Assembly (NCBI RefSeq): GCF_008386395.1
Contig: NZ_CP043761.1
Span: 4,216,001-4,280,000 of the forward strand
DNA length: 64,000 nt
Source of the DNA: Paenibacillus sp. 37
GTDB taxonomy: Bacteria; Bacillota; Bacilli; Paenibacillales; Paenibacillaceae
Reading direction: 5' to 3'
Every line of letters starts with the position of its first letter. The first letter of the stretch is position 1. This document shows positions 1 through 8,649 of the stretch, in pieces. The notes beneath the pieces are model-generated. The model was not told the origin of the DNA. It did no database searches and saw only the letters and a list, made by a program, of their open reading frames with translations. Position numbers and translations under genes: made by a program.

Positions 1-1286
1 TGTACAGGCAAGCTTTCTTTTTTGAAACCGAGGTTAAAGAAGACATTGAGCAGGATCGCTGACAGGCTTCCCGTAATAATACCATCACTAACAATAATCC
101 GAATACTTTGAGGAAGCTGGGCAAACAGGTCGGGTACAGCAGTAACACCGAGCCCAAGTGAAACGGAGCAAGCCACGATCAACAGATTGGATTGTTTGCC
201 AAAGTCGACGTTTTGCAGCATTTTGATCCCGGATGAAACAACCATTCCGAACAGGATAACAGTCGCTCCCCCGAGGACAGCACTTGGAATAATGGTTGCA
301 AAAGCAGCTACCTTCGGAATGAGCCCCAGAAAGACCAGAATACCTCCAGCTGCAACAACAACATTGGTCGTTTTCACTTTGGAGAGCTGAACCAAACCAA
401 CATTCTGTGCAAATGTATTGTATGGAAAAGCATTGAATATGCCGCCAAGGACAAACGCGAGACCTTCTGCACGATATCCCCGTGCCAGATCGTTTTCGTT
501 GATCGGTTGATCACAGATTTTGCTCAAAGCCATAAATACACCTGTTGATTCGATGATAACCACCGTACCTACAATAATCATTGTAATGATTGGGCCGATT
601 TCGAAGGTAGGCCATCCAAAGTAAAAGGGTTGAGGTAAATGGAACCAGGAGGCTTCCTGTACAGAGGCAAAATTCACTTTTCCCATGATGGCTGCGATGA
701 GGGTTCCCACGATAATTCCAAGGAGAACAGCCAGGGATTTAACAAACCCGCGAGCATATCGATTCAGGATTAGAATAAAAAGTAATACACCAAATGAAAG
801 CGCCAAATTATCCAAACTTCCGAAATTCTCACTGTTTGCTCCACCCGCCATGTTTTTAATGCCGGTTGGGATTAGCGCAAGACCGATAATGGTTACCACT
901 GTACCGATCACGACTGGCGGAAACAATTTGACGATTTTGCTAAAAAATACGGCAAAGATGACGATAAATAACCCCGCTGCGATGATCGACCCATATATGG
1001 CAGGAATTCCGTATTGCGATCCAATCGCAATCATCGGTGTCACCGCTACAAAAGAACTTCCGAGCACCGCTGGCAAACCAATCCCCAAGTACTTCCCTTT
1101 TCGTGCCTGAAGCCATGTGGCAATCCCACACGTTAACAGGTCAATGGATACCAGATACGCCAACTGCTCTGCAGTCAGATTTAGTGCTCTGCCCACAAGC
1201 AAAGGCACCAGAATCGCTCCCGCATACATCGCGAGTACGTGCTGAATCCCCAGTGAAAAAACTCTCATCTTTTTGGTTTCTTTCAT
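1..1286 (-). CDS. pbuX: Xanthine permease (NCS2 family), 3' end beyond window
   Basis: About 428 codons are visible, running from an ATG at 1286 off the left edge, so only the last few residues are missing (family usually 430-450). The reverse-strand translation begins MKETKKMRVFSLGIQHVLAM and contains the NCS2 signatures GIGLPAVLGSSF near residue 60 and a QNVGLVQLSKV segment in the second half, with about 12-14 hydrophobic segments. Family knowledge: proton-coupled uptake of xanthine across the cytoplasmic membrane for purine salvage or degradation. The start is supported by an AGGGGGG site about 10 nt upstream. No xpt gene and no purine riboswitch precede it, so control must differ from the xpt-pbuX operon of B. 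subtilis. Uric acid or uracil transport by the same family is the main alternative. Confidence 0.88.
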   Translation of the reverse strand, partial: MKETKKMRVFSLGIQHVLAMYAGAILVPLLVGRALNLTAEQLAYLVSIDLLTCGIATWLQARKGKYLGIGLPAVLGSSFVAVTPMIAIGSQYGIPAIYGSIIAAGLFIVIFAVFFSKIVKLFPPVVIGTVVTIIGLALIPTGIKNMAGGANSENFGSLDNLALSFGVLLFILILNRYARGFVKSLAVLLGIIVGTLIAAIMGKVNFASVQEASWFHLPQPFYFGWPTFEIGPIITMIIVGTVVIIESTGVFMALSKICDQPINENDLARGYRAEGLAFVLGGIFNAFPYNTFAQNVGLVQLSKVKTTNVVVAAGGILVFLGLIPKVAAFATIIPSAVLGGATVILFGMVVSSGIKMLQNVDFGKQSNLLIVACSVSLGLGVTAVPDLFAQLPQSIRIIVSDGIITGSLSAILLNVFFNLGFKKESLPV

Positions 1287-1609
1287 CCCACGTTGCCCCC
1301 CTGAAATTAGAATCAACAGAACCACTGCAAAATCATGTTATGTTGATTCACATTATATAAATTATTCAGGGAAGTTCCATGATTCATAACATAGAATTGT
1401 GATCAGAGATAAAGAGCCCAACTAAAATTGGGCGTGTTATACAAAAGGTACTCTCATACCGATTATTCAGGTTATATTAGTTGACACATAAGGTTGGATA
1501 GCCCTCTTTGACTCTCCGAAGAAAAGAAACATGAACGTGAGATTTAACTTCAGTACTTCAATGTTTAATACATATTTCTGAACATCACTTGTTTCATCTT
1601 CTCAGCTTG
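1287..1609. other. Intergenic region upstream of pbuX
   Basis: This 323-base stretch holds no gene I can support. On the minus strand it carries a TATAAT box (1352-1357 on the plus strand) without a good -35. Next to it is a 9-bp inverted repeat, GAATCAACA/TGTTGATTC, with arms at 1310-1318 and 1341-1349, lying between the -10 box and the pbuX ribosome-binding site. A small GCCCAA/TTGGGC hairpin (1417-1434) followed on the minus strand by a short T-rich run could terminate the upstream NRDE transcript. A second hairpin (TCTTCTCA/TGAGAAGA, 1597-1625) overlaps the stop codon of the NRDE gene. Confidence 0.55.
1310..1357 (-). promoter_or_regulatory. Putative pbuX promoter with leader inverted repeat
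   Basis: Reading toward pbuX there is TATAAT followed three bases later by GAATCAACA. The matching TGTTGATTC lies 22 bases further on. The left arm sits at the expected transcription start, so the repeat could be an operator or a 5' RNA stem. The -35 region is poor. Confidence 0.4.
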
Positions 1610-2380
1610 TCAGTTGAGAAGATTGATGTTAAATCGTTGCTCCATTACTTCTCCGTTCTGGTGAACCATCTCCGTAAAAAACACTTCTTCTCTATTCATC
1701 AGAACAACGGATGAAGCTCTGGTCCCATAGTCGAATTTTTCACTTTTAACGAAGATGGGAGAAAGCAAACGCTCCCATTCCATTGGAACACCTGTATGGG
1801 GGAGAAGCTCATCCACTGAAGGGTCAGCCATTTGCAGCAAAACTAATATTTGTTCTGTCAGGGTAGCTTCGTCCTCCCCTTGGATGATTTTCTCCAGCCC
1901 TTCTTTTCCACGTTTTACCTTGGGCCAATCTGTATTGATCAAGTGATTACTAATCCCGTATATTCCCGGTTTCAACTTCATCACAACATTGCCCACATTA
2001 GAATAATAATAGAGGTCGTCAGGATCACCCACTAACAAATTGTAGCCAGGAAAATCATTGCGACTTTGCTCCGCACGGTGCATATATTGCTCAGGTGTGG
2101 ACGTTCCCTTCAAAAAATCAGCAACCAGATCTCCTCTTGAGCCCTTGGCATGTACCTCTTCATTCGGATCACGATAATTCGTAACAGCAGCCAGACGCCC
2201 ACCTTTGGTTACGCCCATCCAGGTTCCCATTTTCGACAAATCCCGGCCAGCCAATATATGAGGATGGTCTTCCCAATAGTGTGCTTGAGCCGTAGGTCTG
2301 TTATAGAATTCATCCCTATTTGATCCCAGTATAAGCGGATACGTTGGATGCATGTTGTAAGCTAATAAAATTAAACACAT
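1610..2380 (-). CDS. NRDE (TANGO2-like) family protein
   Basis: 256 residues beginning MCLILLAYN. The N-terminal Met-Cys followed by the SNRDEF motif at about residue 20 defines the NRDE/TANGO2 family, members of which resemble Ntn-type hydrolases with Cys2 as potential nucleophile. The biochemical role in bacteria is not settled (heme or lipid handling has been proposed for eukaryotic TANGO2). I chose the ATG at 2380 because it exposes Cys2 and lies 12 nt after an AGGAG. An upstream TTG at 2392 abuts the ribosome-binding site. The gene lies 46 bases downstream of the Dabb gene on the same strand, so the two are probably co-transcribed. Confidence 0.8.
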   Translation of the reverse strand: MCLILLAYNMHPTYPLILGSNRDEFYNRPTAQAHYWEDHPHILAGRDLSKMGTWMGVTKGGRLAAVTNYRDPNEEVHAKGSRGDLVADFLKGTSTPEQYMHRAEQSRNDFPGYNLLVGDPDDLYYYSNVGNVVMKLKPGIYGISNHLINTDWPKVKRGKEGLEKIIQGEDEATLTEQILVLLQMADPSVDELLPHTGVPMEWERLLSPIFVKSEKFDYGTRASSVVLMNREEVFFTEMVHQNGEVMEQRFNINLLN

Positions 2381-2426
2381 AGAAATCTTCAACTCCTATA
2401 TTGGTTAAACCTCTATAATTTCCACT

Positions 2427-2726
2427 TTATATCGCATAATCAACGACAATTACATCTTCCACCCAACCATCCAGGGAAGCCACAAATGCCTGATGAGCAG
2501 GATGCGGGCCATAAGCGCGCAATGCCTCCTGATCTTCAAACGTCACTCGCAAGCCAATTGTGTAACCTTGAATACGGTCCGTTTCTTCCGTGACATTGAT
2601 CCCTGCGGTCAGCCCGACAATCCCCGGGATTTGATCCTGTAACGCGAGTAATTGGTCCACCAATTCCTGCTGTTTGGTTAATGTGGTTTTATCGTTAAAT
2701 TTAAAAACAACCAAATGTTCAAACAT
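2427..2726 (-). CDS. Dabb family (stress-responsive A/B barrel) protein
   Basis: 99 residues starting MFEHLVVFKF, the typical beginning of the dimeric alpha/beta-barrel (Dabb) fold, with a conserved HPAHQAFV segment near residue 75. Proteins of this fold act as small homodimers; some are cyclases or monooxygenases, most are uncharacterised. A clear AGGAGGAA lies about 6 nt before the ATG. It sits between TetR (upstream, 55 bases) and the NRDE gene (downstream), all on the same strand. It may therefore be part of the TetR-controlled unit. Confidence 0.78.
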   Translation of the reverse strand: MFEHLVVFKFNDKTTLTKQQELVDQLLALQDQIPGIVGLTAGINVTEETDRIQGYTIGLRVTFEDQEALRAYGPHPAHQAFVASLDGWVEDVIVVDYAI

Positions 2727-2781
2727 CTTGTTATTCCTCCTATGTCCATTCGAATAGTAAATGTAATTTCGTTAAATGAAG

Positions 2782-3363
2782 TCAATTCAACAATTCCAAT
2801 CCGCCCATCATATAGGGGACCACTCTGTTGGCTAATTCAACCGGAGATTCCTGCCCGCCTTCAATATTCCATCGATACGTCATTCCATAGATCGACCAGC
2901 TTAGCATCGTTGCAGTAATTTTCAGCGTTTTGTGATCTACATCCCCCGCTACTTTACTCATTAATTCAAGAAGGAATTGCTCCAGCTGTGTCTTGATGTT
3001 TTCTTCAATAATTGGTGCAACTGTCTCATATTTTTTGATGCATCCATTACTTGAGACGTGATAATCACATAATGAAAATATAAGCTGCTCTATGGTTTCG
3101 GCTGATAACCGGGCATCCGGGTCCACCCTTTTGGTTACATATTCCATAAAAGCATCCGATAACAAGGCTTCAAGCAGTGCATATTTATCCTGAAAATGGG
3201 CGTAAAATGTAGCCCTGTTAATTGTGGCTTGTTCTGTAATGTTTTGAATCGTAATGCTGTTGAAATTTTTAAGATTCAATTGGTTTAAAAACGCATCCAG
3301 AATTAATTGACGCGTGCGAATTACACGCGGATCATTCGAGTTTGGAGACAATACACCAGACAT
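2782..3363 (-). CDS. TetR/AcrR family transcriptional regulator
   Basis: 193 residues. An N-terminal helix-turn-helix of the TetR type spans about residues 15-60 (TRQLILDAF, then ITEQATINRATFYAHFQDKYALL), followed by a C-terminal domain of the type seen in YfiR/TetR_C regulators. The ATG at 3363 has AAAGGAGG 7 nt upstream; an upstream GTG would place this site inside the coding region. It is divergent from the Old Yellow Enzyme gene at 3587, and a TTGTT-C-AACAA palindrome overlaps its own -35 box. Repression of itself and probably of the oxidoreductase in response to an electrophilic or aromatic ligand is inferred. Confidence 0.85.
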   Translation of the reverse strand: MSGVLSPNSNDPRVIRTRQLILDAFLNQLNLKNFNSITIQNITEQATINRATFYAHFQDKYALLEALLSDAFMEYVTKRVDPDARLSAETIEQLIFSLCDYHVSSNGCIKKYETVAPIIEENIKTQLEQFLLELMSKVAGDVDHKTLKITATMLSWSIYGMTYRWNIEGGQESPVELANRVVPYMMGGLELLN

Positions 3364-3408
3364 GTCCCAATCCTCCTTTGTACACAAAATATTTGGTTAG
3401 ACTCCTTC

Positions 3409-3437
3409 ATTATAGATAAGTGTTATTTGTTCAACAA
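3409..3437 (-). promoter_or_regulatory. tetR promoter with palindromic operator candidate
   Basis: On the minus strand TTGTTG (3432-3437) is separated by 17 bases from TATAAT (3409-3414). The palindrome TTGTTCAACAA (3427-3437 on the plus strand) covers the -35 box, the position expected for autorepression by the adjacent TetR protein. Confidence 0.6.
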
Positions 3438-3511
3438 GTGAAAGTGGGTGCACAGACATCATACAATAATCAGTGTCTTTCGCTTAAGCAACAAAATGCT
3501 CCGATTGTTGG

Positions 3512-3540
3512 TTGAGCACGCCTATACACCTTGTTAAGAT
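3512..3540 (+). promoter_or_regulatory. Putative promoter of the Old Yellow Enzyme gene
   Basis: TTGAGC (3512-3517), 17-base spacer, TAAGAT (3535-3540), about 45 bases before the start codon. It is a reasonable sigma-A match, but no operator copy overlaps it. Confidence 0.45.
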
Positions 3541-3586
3541 TGCACTCGTACCCGCTTGAAGGTGCATAATAATGGAGGTGCTTAGT

Positions 3587-4702
3587 TTGAGTAATCAACA
3601 ACATAACGTTATTTCTACGGAGTTTCTGTTCCAACCATACACTGTTCAAAAATTAACCCTGTCCTCACGCATCGTCATGTCCCCCATGGCTCGTGCCTTC
3701 TCCCCGGATGGTGTCCCTGGCCCCGATGTAGCCGCATATTATCGTCGGCGTGCCAAGCATGGTGTTGGACTCATTATTACCGAAGGTGCGACCATTGAGC
3801 ATCCATCAGCATCAAGTGAGCCTAGAATCCCTCATATGTATGGAGAAGCAGCTCTTCAAGGCTGGGCTGAAGTGGTCGAACAAGTCCATGAAGCCGGCGG
3901 CAAGATTTTTCCGCAGATTTTACACATGGGAATCGTTCGTCCTTCAGGATCTAACCCACACCCGGAAGCTGCATCACTGAGTCCATCGGGAGTTGATATG
4001 GAAGGTACGCAAGTAGGTGCGCCTATGACGGAGACAGAGATCGCAACGGTGATTCAAGCTTATGCTGATGCAGCAGTTAATGCGCAACGCATCGGTTTTG
4101 ACGGAATTGAGCTTCACGGTGCACACGGGTTTCTGATCGATCAGTTTTTCTGGAAAACAACGAATAGGAGAACGGATCGCTATGGCGGTGACCTTCAAAA
4201 ACGAACTCAATTCGCGGTTGAACTTGTCATGGCAGTTCGTGCTGCGGTAGGTCCTGATTTCCCTATTGCGATGCGGATTTCCCAATGGAAGATGAATGAT
4301 TATCAAGCCAGACTGTTCGAAACCCCCGAACAATTGGAACAATTCCTTCGTTTGTTAGTTGACGCAGGTGTAGATATCTTTCACTGCTCGACACGACGCT
4401 TCTGGGAGCCCGAGTTCGAAGGATCTGATCTTGGATTTGCAGGTTGGGTAAGAAAACTGAGTGGCCGAACCACAATTACCGTTGGTTCTGTGGGTATGCC
4501 AGATGAGCCTGAAGCAGGAGCAGATGAAACAACACATCCAGGTATGGGCGAACTCATGAAGCGATATGAGCAGCAGGAATTTGATCTGGTAGCTGTGGGA
4601 CGTGCACTCCTTGGCGATCCGGCATGGGCTGCCAAAATACGTGAAGGACGCGTATCCGAGATACAGGCTTTTACACCTGAAGCACTCGCTACGTTACACT
4701 AA
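3587..4702 (+). CDS. NADH:flavin oxidoreductase (Old Yellow Enzyme family)
   Basis: About 371 residues with the TIM-barrel OYE pattern. FLFQPYTVQKLTLSSRIVMS is the FMN-binding N-terminus. QILHMG, ELHGAHGFLIDQFFW and NRRTDRYGGDLQKR are the substrate and flavin site motifs near residues 105-215. VAVGRALLGDPAWA near the end binds the FMN phosphate. The family reduces activated C=C bonds (enones, 12-oxophytodienoate-like electrophiles) or nitro groups with NAD(P)H. The GGAGGTG at 3574-3580 lies 6 nt before TTG 3587. An ATG at 3572 preceded by GAAGGTG gives five extra residues and cannot be excluded. The divergent TetR gene suggests electrophile-inducible expression. Confidence 0.85.
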   Translation: MSNQQHNVISTEFLFQPYTVQKLTLSSRIVMSPMARAFSPDGVPGPDVAAYYRRRAKHGVGLIITEGATIEHPSASSEPRIPHMYGEAALQGWAEVVEQVHEAGGKIFPQILHMGIVRPSGSNPHPEAASLSPSGVDMEGTQVGAPMTETEIATVIQAYADAAVNAQRIGFDGIELHGAHGFLIDQFFWKTTNRRTDRYGGDLQKRTQFAVELVMAVRAAVGPDFPIAMRISQWKMNDYQARLFETPEQLEQFLRLLVDAGVDIFHCSTRRFWEPEFEGSDLGFAGWVRKLSGRTTITVGSVGMPDEPEAGADETTHPGMGELMKRYEQQEFDLVAVGRALLGDPAWAAKIREGRVSEIQAFTPEALATLH

Positions 4703-4734
4703 GAACAATTTCTTATTGTTCAAGAGATTTTTTC
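4703..4734 (+). terminator. Terminator after the Old Yellow Enzyme gene
   Basis: Short hairpin GAACAAT/ATTGTTC (4703-4709 and 4715-4721) directly after the stop codon. It is followed by a T-run at 4729-4734. The stem is AT-rich, so it is probably weak. Confidence 0.5.
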
Positions 4735-4926
4735 TCCCCTATATATAGGTTTGAACTCATAAATAAACTATACTAAGCAAAGGGCTCGCTTTCCTCCGGG
4801 ATTGCGGGTATTTTGTTTTTAGAGATATCTGTCCGTTTAAACACTTCGAGCAATAGCAATATCGTTCAAGAAAATTCCTTCTTTGCAACCTATAATGACC
4901 TTAACATACCAGAAAGAAGGTGCATC

Positions 4927-5778
4927 ATGACTCGGGAAGTCCGGACTGTCGTTTTTGATACCGACTTACATCTAGAAGCTTATCAATTTGAAGGCATTAT
5001 GCAGAAGTTTCCCAATCATTTTCATGACTATTACGTCATTGGATTTATTGAACAAGGCAAGCGACACCTCGTCTGCAACAACGAAGAATACATTTTGAAT
5101 AGTGGTGATATGATTGTTTTTAATCCACATGATCCACATGCCTGCGAACAGGTCGATGGCAGAACCCTCGATTATCGCTGTATCAACGTCCAGCCTGAGG
5201 TTATGCGAGAGTATGCGAGAGAGATTACTGGACAAGCTTACTTGCCACGGTTTACATCCCCCGTTCTCTACCAAAGTGAACTTGTGGGTTCCTTGCACGA
5301 GCTGCATCAGATGATTCTGGAAGAGCAATCGGATTTCTGCAAAGAAGAATTATTACTCTTACTACTGGATCAATTGCTGCGAGATTATTCGGATGCTGAA
5401 CCGCCTGTATCCACGCAGGATGTAACCACAGAGGTCAGGCACATATGTGATTACATAGAAGCGCATTACATGGAGAGCATTTCGCTGAACGAGTTAGCCG
5501 ATTTGACGGAGATGAGTAAGTATCACCTGCTGCGTTTATTCACTCGCCAGAAAGGGATAACCCCTTACCGCTACCTGGAAACCATTCGCATTAATCAAGC
5601 TAAACGTCTGCTGGGACAAGGCCTGCTTCCGATTGAAGTAGCCGCACAGACCGGATTCAGTGACCAGAGCCATTTCACGAATTTTTTCAAAAAACTGATC
5701 GGCCTGACGCCGAAGCAATATAGACGTATCTTCAACCATGATGCGGAATTGAAACGAACTATAGATAACCTCGTATGA
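4927..5778 (+). CDS. AraC family transcriptional regulator
   Basis: 283 residues. The N-terminal half is a cupin-like AraC effector domain (HFHDYYVIGFIEQGKR, then LNSGDMIVFNPHDPHAC). The C-terminal third (residues 185-270) contains two helix-turn-helix motifs (ISLNELADLTEMSKYHLLRL and IEVAAQTGFSDQSHFTNFFK). The start at 4927 has AGAAGGTG 6 nt upstream; the reading frame is open further upstream but without a ribosome-binding site. The stop overlaps the ATG of the EamA exporter (ATGA overlap), so the regulator and transporter are translationally coupled. Control of that exporter in response to a small ligand is the natural inference. Confidence 0.85.
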   Translation: MTREVRTVVFDTDLHLEAYQFEGIMQKFPNHFHDYYVIGFIEQGKRHLVCNNEEYILNSGDMIVFNPHDPHACEQVDGRTLDYRCINVQPEVMREYAREITGQAYLPRFTSPVLYQSELVGSLHELHQMILEEQSDFCKEELLLLLLDQLLRDYSDAEPPVSTQDVTTEVRHICDYIEAHYMESISLNELADLTEMSKYHLLRLFTRQKGITPYRYLETIRINQAKRLLGQGLLPIEVAAQTGFSDQSHFTNFFKKLIGLTPKQYRRIFNHDAELKRTIDNLV

Positions 5779-6704
5779 CGAGTCATCATAACACCAATGC
5801 CGCTACCGGACATTTGCTCGCCTTATTTACCATATTGATCTGGGGAACTACCTTTGTCTCGACGAAGGTCCTGTTGATTGATTTCACTCCTGTAGAAATT
5901 TTATTTTTTCGCTTTCTGATCGGCTATTTGGTACTCGTACTAATCTATCCGCGTTCACTGCGGACCGCCTCATTCAGAGAAGAATGGTTATTTATCGGAG
6001 CAGGAATATGTGGAGTAACTCTATATTTTCTCATTGAAAATATTGCACTGGTGTATACGACTGCTTCCAACGTGGGTGTTATTGTCTCCATTGCCCCGTT
6101 CTTCACTGCCGTGCTCGCACATTTCTTCTTAGATGGTGAGAAGTTAACTCGCCGCTTCATTATCGGATTCGGGATTGCCTTGAGCGGCATCCTACTTATC
6201 GCACTGAACGGCAGTTTCATTCTGCAACTGAATCCGATAGGTGATCTACTTGCTTTCATAGCACCTGCGGTATGGGCGATCTACTCTGTGTTAATGCGGA
6301 AAATTGGCGAACTTTGTTATCACACCATTGGTGCGACCCGCAAGGTATTCTTCTATGGCCTGATCTTCATGCTGCCAGCTCTATTCCTGTTTGAATTCCA
6401 TTGGGAACTCGGACGCTTCACGAACATGACCAATCTCTCCAATATTCTCTACCTCGGTCTGGGTGCCTCCGCGCTGTGTTTCGTGACCTGGAACCAGGCT
6501 GTGAATCTTCTCGGAGCTATCAAAACGAGTGTATATATCTATCTGGTACCTGTCATTACTGTCGTGTCATCTGCACTCATTCTTCGGGAACAGATCACTT
6601 GGGTGATTGTAATTGGGGCGTTCTTAACCCTATTTGGCTCTTACATTTCAGAGCGCAAAGGACACAAGCTTAACAACAAAAACACTAATCCGCATAGGGG
6701 TTAG
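5775..6704 (+). CDS. EamA/DMT family transporter
   Basis: 309 residues with ten predicted membrane segments arranged as two EamA repeats (first repeat begins LLALFTILIWGTTFVSTKVL; second begins PIGDLLAFIAPAVWAIYSVL). Members of the drug/metabolite transporter superfamily export amino acids, metabolites or toxicants across the cytoplasmic membrane; the substrate cannot be read from the sequence. It overlaps the upstream AraC gene by four bases. The coding end is built into the terminator hairpin. Confidence 0.85.
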   Translation: MTSHHNTNAATGHLLALFTILIWGTTFVSTKVLLIDFTPVEILFFRFLIGYLVLVLIYPRSLRTASFREEWLFIGAGICGVTLYFLIENIALVYTTASNVGVIVSIAPFFTAVLAHFFLDGEKLTRRFIIGFGIALSGILLIALNGSFILQLNPIGDLLAFIAPAVWAIYSVLMRKIGELCYHTIGATRKVFFYGLIFMLPALFLFEFHWELGRFTNMTNLSNILYLGLGASALCFVTWNQAVNLLGAIKTSVYIYLVPVITVVSSALILREQITWVIVIGAFLTLFGSYISERKGHKLNNKNTNPHRG

Positions 6705-6720
6705 TGTTTGCTTCATTTTT
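6680..6720 (+). terminator. Terminator overlapping the EamA stop codon
   Basis: Stem AAACACTAA/TTAGTGTTT (6680-6688, 6701-6709), 12-base loop, T-rich tail to 6720. The stop TAG at 6702-6704 lies inside the right arm. Confidence 0.75.
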
Positions 6721-6766
6721 CACTGATATATCGTGGTTGGCCACCGTTGACATGCGCAGAATTCAT

Positions 6767-7468
6767 TCATTTTATCTCATTTAATTGAGACATCAGAATC
6801 TCCAGTTCCTCTTGCTCCAGATGACGCCATTGTCCCCGCTCCAGTTGATCCAGCGTAATATTCATAATTCGCACGCGCTCCAGCTTCAGGACTCGGTACC
6901 CCAAGGCTTTGCACATTCTGCGGATCTGCAGATTGAGACCCTGTGTCAGAATAATACGAAATACATTGTCACTTTGCCTATACACTTCGCAGGGCTTGGT
7001 CACCACGTCCAGAATTTCAACGCCTTCAGACATGGACTTTACAAATTCGTCAGTTACGGGTTTGTCTAAAGTCACTACATATTCTTTATCATGATTATGC
7101 TCCGAACGCATCATCTTGTTCACAATGCCTCCGTCATTCGTAAGCAAAATCAACCCCTCAGATGCCTTATCCAGCCTGCCTATCGCAAATATGCGAGAAG
7201 GATAATTCATATATTGAATGATGTTCCCCTTCACATGTTCTGCTGCTGTGCAGACAATACCGATGGGTTTATTCAGAGCAATGTAGACAGGTTCGCTGTC
7301 ATTACGAGGAATCTGCTTGCCATCAATGAGTACCACATCGTTAGGTTCAACTTCCGCCCCTTTTTCACATATCCTGCCATTGATCGTTATGCGTCCGGCT
7401 GCAATTAAACGGTTCGTTTCCCTGCGGGAGCAGAATCCCGTTTCACTTATGTATTTGTTAATTAACAT
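6767..7468 (-). CDS. rluF: RluF-type 23S rRNA pseudouridine synthase
   Basis: 233 residues: an S4 RNA-binding domain (residues 1-58, KYISETGFCSRRETNRLI) and a RsuA/RluB/E/F catalytic domain with the motif GRLDKASEGL, whose Asp is near residue 100, and the later LTQGLNLQIRRM motif. Family knowledge: isomerises U2604 (RluF) or a neighbouring uridine of 23S rRNA. The QGLNLQIRRM variant fits RluF better than RsuA (QGKYHQVKRM). It is a single-gene unit convergent with the EamA gene. Confidence 0.85.
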   Translation of the reverse strand: MLINKYISETGFCSRRETNRLIAAGRITINGRICEKGAEVEPNDVVLIDGKQIPRNDSEPVYIALNKPIGIVCTAAEHVKGNIIQYMNYPSRIFAIGRLDKASEGLILLTNDGGIVNKMMRSEHNHDKEYVVTLDKPVTDEFVKSMSEGVEILDVVTKPCEVYRQSDNVFRIILTQGLNLQIRRMCKALGYRVLKLERVRIMNITLDQLERGQWRHLEQEELEILMSQLNEIK

Positions 7469-7672
7469 GTGTCACCACTTCTCATCTATAGTATTGCCAC
7501 TGGTGCTTAGAGTGCTGGTACGTTCATTCGCTTCGTGCAATGAGTTAGTACCTTGTACTGATTTTCATTCCACATCATCTCATTTATACTGAAACGAAGC
7601 AATGAATGGTTATATAAAAACACATACAACGTTACCTAGGAAAGCCAAAATACACACTGGAAGGAGTTTCTC

Positions 7673-8305
7673 ATGTACAAAGTTACTCGATTTATAGTTG
7701 ACCCCGATGATCCAATCCAAAACTCTGGCATGTGGATTGGTGGAGAAATGGCATACGTTGCAGACTGGCCTCTCAACCCTGAGGGGCAGCCTTTATTACA
7801 TCTGTTCTCCATCAATTGCAATACACTTTCACAGCAGGTCCATATCCCTTCTTTACCACAAGATAAATATATCTCGGTCTTCTCAACCTACTCCGCCTCC
7901 GAATACTTTCTGGATCAGGTAACCTATACGGGAGATGAGCTGGAATGGAACGAGAATATTCTCGCCGGATGCACTTATGTCTCGGTAACTTCGCATCCAC
8001 TCACTTCCGTATGTCCCGTTCCACCCATTCCGTTAAGCCGCGTACGTTTGATTGAAATGGAGTTAGACGATCAGGAATTCCCTGCATTCTCATTTTTCTC
8101 TCCCAATTTACCAAACGGTGTGAAAGGAATTGACCATCTGCTAGAGGAACATCAACTGGTGTGTCAAATATATTCCGGAGATTTTCCTGAGCCTTATCGG
8201 GATATATTGGGTCTTCCCGATGCAAACGGTTATTTATTTTTGCGAAGTGGTCCGGCGTCTGTTCACGCACCATTCGATGGAATTTTCTTTGTACAGACTG
8301 CTTAA
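7673..8305 (+). CDS. Hypothetical protein, resembles DUF1963/YwqG
   Basis: 210 residues, no signal peptide or membrane segment. The order GGEMAYVADWPLN, a proline/glycine-rich LLHLFSINCNTL stretch, an aromatic strand ending in FSTYSA and a C-terminal NGYLFLRSG motif recalls DUF1963 (YwqG) proteins, which are cytosolic and of unknown function. The match is by eye and distant. GGAAGGAG lies 7 nt before the ATG, and a terminator follows, so it is monocistronic. Confidence 0.6.
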   Translation: MYKVTRFIVDPDDPIQNSGMWIGGEMAYVADWPLNPEGQPLLHLFSINCNTLSQQVHIPSLPQDKYISVFSTYSASEYFLDQVTYTGDELEWNENILAGCTYVSVTSHPLTSVCPVPPIPLSRVRLIEMELDDQEFPAFSFFSPNLPNGVKGIDHLLEEHQLVCQIYSGDFPEPYRDILGLPDANGYLFLRSGPASVHAPFDGIFFVQTA

Positions 8306-8352
8306 TAGCGATACGTGGAAGTCAGGTATCATCATATAAAACGGCTAATCAG

Positions 8353-8390
8353 AACGTTTCCCGTCTACTCAGACAGGGAACGTTTTTTTA
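8353..8390 (+). terminator. Terminator after the DUF1963-like gene
   Basis: Stem AACGTTtCCC/GGGaACGTT (8353-8362, 8376-8384) with one bulge, followed by a run of seven T. Confidence 0.8.
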
Positions 8391-8649
8391 TATATGCACG
8401 TTTTACTATTCTCGATCAATACAGATGCCAAACCCTGTTAAAAGGTCATATGGATTGGATCATATGTATCCTTTCGACACGAAATCGTTTTAGAAAAAAA
8501 TATAACACAAAAAATATTTCCAACCTTCAAAACTTAACATTATTTTACAATAAAAAGCATGTACATTTGGGCATTTATGGTATAAGTTATATATGAAATA
8601 AACATTAATTACATAATATAAAATTTTTATCCAACTAGGAGGTGGGCTT
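8391..8649 (+). other. AT-rich leader of the MFS-aminotransferase operon
   Basis: Together with the terminator before it this makes a 344-base non-coding stretch. The last 130 bases are very AT-rich, with TATAAG and TATATA boxes near 8580-8594 but no -35 element of good quality. It ends in AGGAGGTG before the MFS start. No operator-like palindrome was seen. Confidence 0.4.

Noticed and set aside
1287..1609. Purine riboswitch upstream of pbuX
   Set aside because: The conserved TATA/GG-rich core and loop sequences were looked for on the minus strand and not found.
3572..3586. ATG at 3572 as definite start of the Old Yellow Enzyme gene
   Set aside because: The strongest ribosome-binding site (GGAGGTG, 3574-3580) lies inside that extension and fits TTG 3587, although the ATG also has a weaker site, so it is kept only as an alternative.
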